Origin: JABWBD01 sp040768665 | GTDB taxonomy: Bacteria > Planctomycetota > Planctomycetia > Pirellulales > Thermoguttaceae | Assembly (NCBI GenBank): GCA_040768665.1 | Contig: JAXGMN010000030.1 | Coordinates: 1 to 64,000, forward strand | DNA length: 64,000 nt | Reading direction: 5' to 3' | In this document: positions 50,595 to 58,255 of the stretch, one piece after another | How positions within the stretch are numbered: the first letter of the stretch is position 1 | How the letters are laid out: each line of letters begins with the position of its first letter | Position numbers and translations under genes: made by a program | The notes under the pieces: generated by a model | Seen by the model: the letters and a program-made list of their open reading frames with translations, nothing else | Told to the model about the DNA's origin: nothing | Database searches by the model: none

Positions 50595-50620
50595 CGATTC
50601 AGGCCACGTGGCCTGAATCG
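50595..50620. terminator. 26-base perfect palindrome between convergent genes
   Basis: CGATTCAGGCCAC joined directly to its reverse complement GTGGCCTGAATCG. It lies between the converging ends of the DUF1571 and XylR-type genes and could terminate both; it lacks a T-run. Confidence 0.5.
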
Positions 50621-50634
50621 GATCGCATGCCCGA

Positions 50635-51846
50635 TTACCGCCGGGCTTGCACCCGGTTGCGGTATTGCCGGGGGCTCTCGTTGAGTTCGGAACGAAACAC
50701 GGCTGCCAGGTATTCGCGAGAGCCGAAACCGGCCAGGCGGGCGACCTCGGGCACGGGCATCTCGGTTTCTAACAACAGTCGCTTTGCTCGCTCCAAGCGT
50801 ATGCGGCGAATCTCCGCTGCCGGACCGCGTCCCAGCACTTCGCGAAAACGGCGCTCCAGCCAACGCCGCGAAACCGGCACCTCGCGAAGCACGTCCTTGA
50901 CCTGGATCGCCGCTGTCGCGTGGTTCCGGATGAAAGCCACCGCGCGGGCGAGATCCGGGTCGTCGACCGCCAGGGTATCCGTCGACTGACGCGTCACCAC
51001 GCCAGTCGGCTCGAGCAGCAGCGGCGCCTTCGGCGGACTGCCACCTTGCATCAATCGATCCAACAGCCTGGCCGCTTCGAAGCCGATCCGCTCCGAGGTC
51101 AACTCGATCCCGGACAGCGACGGCACACACGCATCGCACAGGAGCTCATCGTTGTCGGCCGCCAGCACGGCCACCTGCTCGGGAACCAAGAAGCCCTCGC
51201 GGCGGCTCGCGTGGATCAATTCTCGTCCCAATTCGGTCGTCCAGGCGACGATCGCCACCGGCTTGGCGAGCGTTTTGAGCCAACGCGAGAGACCGCGCTG
51301 ACGGGTGACCCATGCGGTGCGAGCTCCGGCGCCCGAGTCGAACGTCGTCGCGTAGAGGGGACAGTGGTCGCAAACGTCGCCGACCGCCTCGACGAAACCG
51401 CGGTAGTGCCGGTCGACGTAAGCCCGATGTGCCAGTCCATAGTAGGCAAAATGGGCAAACCCTCGCTCCAGGAGATGCGCGGCGGCCATGCGCCCGGCCG
51501 CTTCGAGATCGGTCGCCACGCGAGGAAAATCGACGCCCGGCAATTCAATGGCCGAGATGTTCACCACCGGCACGCCGGCGGCGCGCACGTGCCGTGCCGC
51601 AGCGTGGGTGCCGATCCGGCCTATGATCCCGTCGCCGCGCCAGCCCGGCGGCAGCCAGACCGGTGTATCCTGGCCGCCCGAGCGGATCCACAAGGTCCAC
51701 GGCCCGTGCTGACTGTAGTTGACGATCCCACGAACCAGGCGGCGGCCCCAGCCGGTCGCCGTGTCGACCAGCACGGCTACGTGCGGCGCATCGCCGCCGG
51801 CGTACGCCTTGGGGCGGCGTTTCGATGGATGTCTGGAGCTCCGCAT
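50635..51846 (-). CDS. XylR-type transcriptional regulator (LacI-like sensor + AraC HTH)
   Basis: 403 residues from ATG at 51846 with GGGAGGGAC eight bases upstream. Residues ~20-290 are a LacI/periplasmic-binding-like sensor (VAVLVDTATGWGRRLVRGI, DGIIGRIG, ELTSERIGFEAARLL). Residues ~300-400 are an AraC-type double helix-turn-helix (VKDVLREVPVSRRWLERRFR, VPEVARLAGFGSREYLA, ESPRQYRNRV). XylR-family proteins sense sugars and activate catabolic operons. It is divergent from the oxidoreductase/glycyl-radical cluster starting at 52186 and is its likely regulator. Confidence 0.85.
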   Translation of the reverse strand: MRSSRHPSKRRPKAYAGGDAPHVAVLVDTATGWGRRLVRGIVNYSQHGPWTLWIRSGGQDTPVWLPPGWRGDGIIGRIGTHAAARHVRAAGVPVVNISAIELPGVDFPRVATDLEAAGRMAAAHLLERGFAHFAYYGLAHRAYVDRHYRGFVEAVGDVCDHCPLYATTFDSGAGARTAWVTRQRGLSRWLKTLAKPVAIVAWTTELGRELIHASRREGFLVPEQVAVLAADNDELLCDACVPSLSGIELTSERIGFEAARLLDRLMQGGSPPKAPLLLEPTGVVTRQSTDTLAVDDPDLARAVAFIRNHATAAIQVKDVLREVPVSRRWLERRFREVLGRGPAAEIRRIRLERAKRLLLETEMPVPEVARLAGFGSREYLAAVFRSELNESPRQYRNRVQARR

Positions 51847-51879
51847 AGCGTGTCCCTCCCGTTTGTTCACCGCTAAGCA

Positions 51880-51976
51880 CTTATCCCAAAACCTTGCGAG
51901 GAGAAGGGGACAGGCACATTGTGCTCCGAAGACTCCGCAAAATGAGCCAGTCCCCGGCGGTTTTGGGGTAGGCTCT
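51880..51976. repeat. Palindromic element A, in the divergent regulatory gap
   Basis: Complete copy (CTTATCCCAAAACCTTGCG ... TTTTGGGGTAGGCTCT, with inner GTGCTCC). It sits just upstream of the regulator start, within the 339-base gap 51847-52185 that must hold promoters and operators of both directions. No operator motif was recognised. Confidence 0.8.
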
Positions 51977-52185
51977 AACCGACTATCCTACTCTCCGGCC
52001 GCCTGTGTCGCAAAGTCTTACTTTTTTTGCGCAACTGCACGTTGACTTCCCTTGGCCGCGGATGCGAGAATCGCCGGGGTCGGCAAGGTTGTGCGCTCGC
52101 GGCGCATGAGGTTCCGCATCGCACGAGCACCCTGCGGCACGACTGGCTGTCAACCCCATTCGTCCACGCGTTCCGGGAGGGTATG

Positions 52186-53511
52186 ATGAACGTCTCGCGT
52201 CGTGACTTTCTACGCACCGCCGCCGCGGCCGGCGGTTCGGTCCTGGCCATCCATCGCGGCGCCCACGCGGCCGGCAGCGACGTCCTGAAGGTGGGCCTGA
52301 TCGGCTGCGGCAGCCGCGGGTCGGGCGCCGCTTCCAACGCCATCAATGCCGATCCGGGCGTCAGGCTGGTGGCGCTGGCCGACGCCTTCGGGGACCGTCT
52401 CGAGGGATCGCTCAAGCAGCTCCAGAAACTGCACCCCGAACAGGTTGACGTGGACAGAGCACGTTGCTTCGTCGGGTTCGATGCCTACCAAGATCTGATT
52501 GCCAGCGGAGTGGATGTGGTCCTGCTGGCCGCGCCGCCCCATTTCCGCCCGCTGCACCTGGCGGCCGCGATCCGTGCCGGCAAGCACGTCTTCGCCGAGA
52601 AGCCGGTCGGCGTCGATGCGACCGGAGTGCGGAGCGTTGCGGCTACCTGCGAACTGGCCGGAAAAAAGAATCTGTGCGTGGTGTCGGGCCTCTGCTGGCG
52701 TTACGACACCGTGATCCGCGAAACCGTCAAGCGAGTTCACGACGGGGCGATCGGCGACATTCTGGCCATCCAGACGACCCGCAATCTCGGCTCCCTCTGG
52801 CACCGCCCGCGCCAGCCGGACTGGACGGAGATGGAGTTCCAGATGCGTAACTGGTACTACTTCACCTGGCTTTCGGGCGACCACAACGTGGAGCAGCAGA
52901 TCCACGGTATCGACAAATGCTCCTGGGCGATGCAGGACAGGCCGCCCGTGAAAGCCTGGGCCACCAGCGGTCGCCAGGTCCGCATCGATCCGAAGTACGG
53001 CGACATTTACGACCACCACGCCGTCGTCTACGAGTACGACAACGGCGCCAGGATGTATGCCTTCGCCCGCCAGCAACCAAGCTGCTATAACGACTACTCC
53101 GAAGTGCTCGTGGGAACCAAGGGCCGCTGCGACCTGCAGAAGGGCCGCATCGAAGGCGAGACGAATTGGACCCATGGCCAGCAGGCAGGCGACCTTTCCT
53201 CCTATTCGGTGCGAAAGGCAAAGCAGGGCGGGATCCGCCCCATGCACCAGGTCGAACAGGATGAGATGTTCGCCGCCATCCGCGCGGGCAAGTGCATCAA
53301 CAACGGCGACTACATGTGCCAGAGCACGCTGATCGCCATCCTGGGACGCACCGCCGGCTACACGGGCCAGGAGATCACCTGGGAGCAGATGACGCAGTCG
53401 AAGCTCGACCTGTCGCCCGAGCGATACACTTTCGACGCCGCACCGCCGACCTTGCCCGGGCCGGATGGCAAGTATGCCGTGGCCATCCCCGGCGTGACGA
53501 AGTTCGTTTGA
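52186..53511 (+). CDS. Tat-exported Gfo/Idh/MocA oxidoreductase
   Basis: 441 residues from ATG at 52186, five bases after GGGAGG; a neighbouring ATG at 52183 is equally possible. Tat signal SRRDFLRTAAAAGGS, Rossmann motif GLIGCGSRGSG, and the family motif EKPVGVDATG. Oxidoreductases of this group act on sugar or cyclitol ring carbons using a bound or free NAD(P). First gene of the catabolic cluster. The end of the gene (GVTKFV and stop) is duplicated behind palindrome A11. Confidence 0.85.
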   Translation: MNVSRRDFLRTAAAAGGSVLAIHRGAHAAGSDVLKVGLIGCGSRGSGAASNAINADPGVRLVALADAFGDRLEGSLKQLQKLHPEQVDVDRARCFVGFDAYQDLIASGVDVVLLAAPPHFRPLHLAAAIRAGKHVFAEKPVGVDATGVRSVAATCELAGKKNLCVVSGLCWRYDTVIRETVKRVHDGAIGDILAIQTTRNLGSLWHRPRQPDWTEMEFQMRNWYYFTWLSGDHNVEQQIHGIDKCSWAMQDRPPVKAWATSGRQVRIDPKYGDIYDHHAVVYEYDNGARMYAFARQQPSCYNDYSEVLVGTKGRCDLQKGRIEGETNWTHGQQAGDLSSYSVRKAKQGGIRPMHQVEQDEMFAAIRAGKCINNGDYMCQSTLIAILGRTAGYTGQEITWEQMTQSKLDLSPERYTFDAAPPTLPGPDGKYAVAIPGVTKFV

Positions 53512-53516
53512 GAGTA

Positions 53517-53606
53517 AGAGCCTATCGCAAGACCTCGCGAGGAGAAGGGGACAGGCACATTTTGCTCCGAAGACTCCGCAAAATGAGCCAGTCCCCGGCG
53601 GTTTCC
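53517..53606. repeat. Palindromic element A with 23-base flanking direct repeats
   Basis: A complete left arm (AGAGCCTATCGCAAGACC) and core. It is bordered by exact 23-base direct repeats at 53489-53511 and 53605-53627 (CCGGCGTGACGAAGTTCGTT plus TGA), of which the first is the end of the oxidoreductase gene. The insertion therefore duplicated the target, and the stop codon and C-terminus were preserved. Confidence 0.85.
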
Positions 53607-53645
53607 GGCGTGACGAAGTTCGTTTGAAGATAACAGGACAGTCCC

Positions 53646-54890
53646 ATGATTCAGATCGGCATCGTCGGCTGCGGCCGGATCATGGCCGCGCACCTGCGCG
53701 GCTACCGGCTCTTGCGCTCGGCGGGCGTCGACGACTTCCGCATCACCGCCCTTTGCTCGCTCTGGGAAGACGAGGCCCGGATGTACGTCCGGCGCGGTGA
53801 AGGCCCGCCGCAGCGCCCGGCGGTGAGCCAGTTCGCCGGCGATCCGCTCGCCGTGGCCGACCAGTACGTATCGGACTTCCAGGACGACGTCGAGGTCCAG
53901 GTGTACAGCGACTATCGCTGCATGATGGCCGAGGCGCCGATCACGGCGGTCAATGATTTCACCAGCCATGCCCTGCACCACCAGGTGGCCGAGGCGGCGC
54001 TGGCAGCGGGCAAGGACCTGCTGACCGAAAAGCCGATGGCCGTCACGATCCGTGCCGCTCGGCGGATGTGCGAGTTGGCCGAGGCCCATGGGCGGGTACT
54101 GGGCGTTTTCCAGAGCGGTCGCTATATGCCGCGGACCCGCCACCTGAAGTGGCTGTTCGATTCGGGGCTCGTGGGGAGCCTGCAAATGATCCTCATGGGC
54201 AGCGTGGGAGCGCGTTGGGCTCCGGATCGCGTCGTGGCCGACACTCCCTGGCGCCATCGCCGCGACGAGGCCGGCGGGATCGCGCTCGACGTCGGCGTGC
54301 ACCGCTTCGACCTGATCCGCTACCTGGCCGGGGAAATCGGCGATATCCAGGCCCGCACCGCGATCGTCGAACCGGTCCGCTGGGGCCACGACGAGGAGGG
54401 CCGTCTGACGGAGCGCGTCGAGTGCGACGCCGAAGACACCGTCTACTCGTCCTTCGCCACCGCCGGCGGAGTGACCGGCGAACTGACGGCAAGCTGGGCG
54501 GGCCGCGGCGGCGGAACGATGCCCGGCACCGGCGACGTCTACTATGCGTCGCGCGGACGCGTATCCGGCGACGAGGTGACGCTGGGCGACGGCACCACGG
54601 CCGGGCTCGCCGAGCTCTACCAGCGAGAATGTCCGGCGGACCGAAAATCGAAGGAGTTTCCCCTGGGACTGACCGACGCTTTCGCCCTGGCCCAGTACGA
54701 ATGGCTCGAGGCGGTCCGTCACCGCCGGCCGCCCGAAACCAGCGGGCGCGATGCGATGGCAAGTCTGGCCTGTGCGTTCGCCGTGCTCGAAGCGGCCGCC
54801 GCCGGCCGGCAAGTCGAGGTGGAAGAGGTGGCGTCCGGGAGGTTGGAGAACTATCAGCGCGCGATCAACGATCATTACGGAATTGCGTGA
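53646..54890 (+). CDS. Cytoplasmic Gfo/Idh/MocA oxidoreductase
   Basis: 414 residues, no signal peptide. It starts with the Rossmann motif IGIVGCGRIMAAHL and has the family motif TEKPMAVT (~128) and a substrate-domain segment GIALDVGVHRFDLIRYLAG with the conserved histidine. The N-terminal Rossmann domain is lengthened by about 30 residues between its second and third strands (RRGEGPPQRPAVSQ) compared with the family norm. Second enzyme of the cluster; its gene is followed four bases later by the transporter gene. Confidence 0.85.
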   Translation: MIQIGIVGCGRIMAAHLRGYRLLRSAGVDDFRITALCSLWEDEARMYVRRGEGPPQRPAVSQFAGDPLAVADQYVSDFQDDVEVQVYSDYRCMMAEAPITAVNDFTSHALHHQVAEAALAAGKDLLTEKPMAVTIRAARRMCELAEAHGRVLGVFQSGRYMPRTRHLKWLFDSGLVGSLQMILMGSVGARWAPDRVVADTPWRHRRDEAGGIALDVGVHRFDLIRYLAGEIGDIQARTAIVEPVRWGHDEEGRLTERVECDAEDTVYSSFATAGGVTGELTASWAGRGGGTMPGTGDVYYASRGRVSGDEVTLGDGTTAGLAELYQRECPADRKSKEFPLGLTDAFALAQYEWLEAVRHRRPPETSGRDAMASLACAFAVLEAAAAGRQVEVEEVASGRLENYQRAINDHYGIA

Positions 54891-54893
54891 GCC

Positions 54894-56195
54894 GTGAACA
54901 CCGATGCCGCCACAGCCGTTGCCTTGCGTCGTGCCGACCCGCGGCTCTACGTGATGATGTTCCTCCAGTACGCCGTCTACGGCCTCTGGCTGCCGATCGC
55001 CGCCCGGTTCCTTTCGGCCGATCGCACGGTAGGCGGGTTGGGTTTTACCGATCTTCAGATCGGCATGATCATCGCCGTGGCCGGCGCGGTCGGTGCGCTT
55101 GCCGCGCCCTTCATCGCCGGCCAAATCGCGGACCGCTACCTCGCTCCGTCCAAGTGCCTGGCCTTGCTGCTCGCCGTCGGCGGCGCGGTGAAGTTCATTA
55201 CGGCCTACCAGACGACCTATGCGGCCTGGCTCTGGCTGTCGATCGCGTATGCCATTCTCTTCGCGCCCACGCTCTCGCTGACAAACTCACTGGCGTTGGC
55301 TCACCTGCCGGATCCCAAGCGGCAGTTTCCCGGCGTGCGCGCCGTGGGCACCATGGCGTGGATCACGGTGGCGTGGCTCTTTCCCATGATCTGGCTTCAG
55401 TCCGACCTGGAATTCCGCTGGCTGCCGCCCTTCTTCACCGGCAGGGAACTGCACGACGCCCCGGCCAGGATGATCGACTCGGTGCGGGTCGCCGGCGCCG
55501 TGTCGGTCGGCTACGCCCTGTTCTGCTGGTTCGCGCTGCCGCGGACGCCGCCCAAGCGAGAATCGGCACGAACGCTGGCGTTCGCCGGCGCTTTTGCGCT
55601 CGTCCGGCGTCGCTCGTTTGCGGTGCTGGTCGCCGCGGCGCTGGTGGTGAGCGTGATCCACTGCTTCTATTTCGTGCAGATGAGCAAGTTCCTGTCGGCG
55701 ATCGGACTGGCCGACGCGTACATCATGCCGGCCATGTCGCTCGGGCAGTTCGCCGAAATCCTCGCCCTGGCGGTGCTCGGCCCGGTGCTCAGCCGCCTGG
55801 GTTTCCGCACGGTGATCGCGTTGGGCGCCTTCTGTTACTTTCTCAAATACGCATTCTTCGGCACGACCCAGTTGCCCATGGAAGCGATTGTTGCCGCGCA
55901 GTTGATCCACGGGTTCTCTTTTGCGTTCTTCTTCGCGGCTGGGTTCATCTATGTCGACCGCATCGCCCCGCCCGACACCCGATACTCCGCGCAGACCGTC
56001 TTCATGCTGGTGATCCTGGGCGTCGGTCCGCTCGTAGCCGGCCCGCTCAACGGTTGGCTCTCGCAGCGTTGCACGCCGGCCGGCGGCACGCTCGACTATT
56101 CGCTTTTCTGGTACACCGCAGCGGCAATCGGGGCGGTGGCGACCGTGCTCGTGGCCGCGCTGTTCCGCGATGAGACAGCGGAGGACCCTCAATGA
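54894..56195 (+). CDS. MFS transporter, nucleoside/sugar-H+ symporter-like
   Basis: 433 residues from GTG at 54894 with about 12 hydrophobic segments in two halves, for example IIAVAGAVGALAAPFIAG and VIHCFYFVQMSKFLSAIG. The N-terminal LYVMMFLQYAVYGLWLPI resembles NupG-type symporters. The MFS loop signature is weak (GQIADRYLAPSK). It is the probable importer for the substrate of the surrounding enzymes. The C-terminus overlaps neither neighbour; the next ATG is 23 bases downstream. Confidence 0.85.
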   Translation: MNTDAATAVALRRADPRLYVMMFLQYAVYGLWLPIAARFLSADRTVGGLGFTDLQIGMIIAVAGAVGALAAPFIAGQIADRYLAPSKCLALLLAVGGAVKFITAYQTTYAAWLWLSIAYAILFAPTLSLTNSLALAHLPDPKRQFPGVRAVGTMAWITVAWLFPMIWLQSDLEFRWLPPFFTGRELHDAPARMIDSVRVAGAVSVGYALFCWFALPRTPPKRESARTLAFAGAFALVRRRSFAVLVAAALVVSVIHCFYFVQMSKFLSAIGLADAYIMPAMSLGQFAEILALAVLGPVLSRLGFRTVIALGAFCYFLKYAFFGTTQLPMEAIVAAQLIHGFSFAFFFAAGFIYVDRIAPPDTRYSAQTVFMLVILGVGPLVAGPLNGWLSQRCTPAGGTLDYSLFWYTAAAIGAVATVLVAALFRDETAEDPQ

Positions 56196-56217
56196 CACAA
56201 GAACCTTCGAGACGACG

Positions 56218-57273
56218 ATGAGTAGACGATACCGAATCGGCGTCGCCGGACTGACGCACGACCACATCTGGGGCAACCTGGAAGATCTGGCCGCGTCGGA
56301 AAACGGACAACTCGCGGCCGTTGCCGACCCGCACCAGGCCCTGCGGGATCGCGTCACCCAGCAATATGGCTGTCCGGCCTACACGGATTACCGCGATATG
56401 GTCGACCGCGGGTCCCTCGACGCGCTCTACGTGTTCTGCGACAACGCGCAGGGGGCGGAGGTCGGCGCGTGGGCGGCCGGGCAAGGGCTGCACGTGTTGG
56501 TCGAGAAACCGATGGCGGCCACCCTCGAAGGCGCCGAACAATTGATCGCAGCGGCCCGGGCCGCCGGTGTGCGGCTGATGATCAACTGGCCCGTCGTGTG
56601 GCGTCCGCAGGTCCAGGCGGCACTGGAAATGGCGACACGCCCCGAGTTCGGCACAATCTGGCAGCTCACCCATCGCGCCGGCCACGGCGGGCCCGACGTG
56701 GAGTGTTCCTCGTATTTCCGCGAGTGGATCCTCGATCCGAATCGCAACGGCGCAGGCGCCCTGATCGACCTTTGCTCGTACGGAATCAACATGGCCCGGG
56801 TTTTGTTGGGCCGGCCCACGCAGGTAATGGCGCTGGCCGGCCGGTGGAACGAGCCGCCACTGCCGGTCGAAGACAATGCCATCGTCGTTATGAGCTATCC
56901 CACCGCAATGGCAACGGCCGAGGGCGCATGGGGGCAGGTCGGCCAGCCGACGACCGGCTACCTGGCGACGATCTGGGGCACGCGAGGATCGGTGACCTTC
57001 GGACCCGGTCGCGGCGGACGTCTCTGGCGAACCACCGCCGAGCAGCCGACGGGGGAGGAAATTTCGCCCCCGACTCCGGCTCCGCACATGGCCAACGGCA
57101 CCGCGCATTTCCTCTGGGCCCTGGAAACCGGCAACGACGTGCATCCGCTCTGCCGGCCGTCGACCTGCCGTGATACGCAAGAGGTTCTCGATGCGGCCAT
57201 CCGTTCGGCTCGCGAAGGTGTCCGTGTAACACTTCCCCCGCGGACAACCTTTGCCGATTCGCCCGGCAGGTGA
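56218..57273 (+). CDS. Gfo/Idh/MocA oxidoreductase
   Basis: 351 residues from ATG at 56218; the frame is open to 56170 but that region overlaps the transporter gene. The N-terminus YRIGVAGLTHDHIWGNL departs from the usual GxGxxG (GLTHDH in its place), so dinucleotide binding may be altered. VEKPMAATLEGAE is the family lysine motif, and GAGALIDLCSYGINMARVLL holds the substrate-domain segment. Third oxidoreductase of the cluster, placed directly before the glycyl radical pair. Confidence 0.8.
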   Translation: MSRRYRIGVAGLTHDHIWGNLEDLAASENGQLAAVADPHQALRDRVTQQYGCPAYTDYRDMVDRGSLDALYVFCDNAQGAEVGAWAAGQGLHVLVEKPMAATLEGAEQLIAAARAAGVRLMINWPVVWRPQVQAALEMATRPEFGTIWQLTHRAGHGGPDVECSSYFREWILDPNRNGAGALIDLCSYGINMARVLLGRPTQVMALAGRWNEPPLPVEDNAIVVMSYPTAMATAEGAWGQVGQPTTGYLATIWGTRGSVTFGPGRGGRLWRTTAEQPTGEEISPPTPAPHMANGTAHFLWALETGNDVHPLCRPSTCRDTQEVLDAAIRSAREGVRVTLPPRTTFADSPGR

Positions 57274-57304
57274 AGCAGGTCTTTATGCCAGGTCGAGAGT
57301 CCCC

Positions 57305-58237
57305 GTGACCACTGGAATCATCACCCACATCCAACACTTTTCGGTCCACGATGGTCCCGGGATTCGCACCACCGTGTTCCTGAAGGGCTGCCAGATGCGG
57401 TGCCCTTGGTGCCACAACCCCGAGACCTATCGCCGCCGGCCGGAAATCCAGGTTTTTCCCGAGCGCTGCATCGGTTGCAGGGCTTGCGCCGAGGCATGCC
57501 GGCAGGCAGCGCACGAATTCACGGAGGCCGGGCATGTCTACCACCGTAACCGCTGCATCGCTTGCGGCGATTGTGCCGACACCTGCTATGCCAAGTCGCT
57601 CGTGCGGGTGGGCGAATCGACGACGGCCGAGGCCGTGGCGGCCGAGGTGCTTTCTGATCGGCCGTTCTACCAACCCGCGGGCGGAGTAACGGTATCCGGA
57701 GGCGAGCCGCTCGCGCAGGTCGAATTCACCCGCGCAATCCTGGATCTTTGCCGAAGAGAGAAGATCCACACGGCCGTCGAGACCAATCTCGCCTGGGCCT
57801 GGGAGATCGTAGCCCCGCTGGTTCCGCTGGTCGACCTGTTTCTCGTTGACGTGAAGCTCTTGGACGATGCAGCCCATCGGGCCTGGACCGGTGTGTCCAA
57901 CGCGGCCACCCTGGAAAACCTGCGCCGGCTCGACGCGCTGGGCAAACCGTTGGTGATCCGAACGCCCGTGATCGTCGGCGTCAACGATCGGCCCGACCAG
58001 ATCGAGGCCATCGCCGATTTCCTCGCCGCACTGCCGAGCGTCGAGCAATACGACCTTTTGCCCTATCATCCTCTGGGCACCGGCAAGTACGAAGCCCTCG
58101 GCCTTGCCGGCCCGCCGCCGGAGTTCCACTCCCCAACCGCAGCCGATTTGGAAATGCTGGCAGCGCGGGCCGCACGAGGCAACTTCGTCGTCAAAGTGGC
58201 CGGCTCCGGCACCCGAAAACAACCCGCGTCTAGCTGA
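57305..58237 (+). CDS. Glycyl radical enzyme activating enzyme (radical SAM)
   Basis: 310 residues from GTG at 57305; the open frame continues upstream without homology. FSVHDGPGIRTTVFLKGC is followed by the radical-SAM cluster motif CQMRCPWC. A ferredoxin-like insert with two further clusters (CIGCRACAEAC and CIACGDCADTC) is typical of activases of non-PFL glycyl radical enzymes. VSGGEPLAQ is the SAM-binding GGE motif. It installs the glycyl radical on the enzyme encoded 19 bases downstream. Oxygen-sensitive, so the pathway is anaerobic. Confidence 0.9.
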   Translation: MTTGIITHIQHFSVHDGPGIRTTVFLKGCQMRCPWCHNPETYRRRPEIQVFPERCIGCRACAEACRQAAHEFTEAGHVYHRNRCIACGDCADTCYAKSLVRVGESTTAEAVAAEVLSDRPFYQPAGGVTVSGGEPLAQVEFTRAILDLCRREKIHTAVETNLAWAWEIVAPLVPLVDLFLVDVKLLDDAAHRAWTGVSNAATLENLRRLDALGKPLVIRTPVIVGVNDRPDQIEAIADFLAALPSVEQYDLLPYHPLGTGKYEALGLAGPPPEFHSPTAADLEMLAARAARGNFVVKVAGSGTRKQPASS

Positions 58238-58255
58238 TCGAAAGGCCTTTGACCA

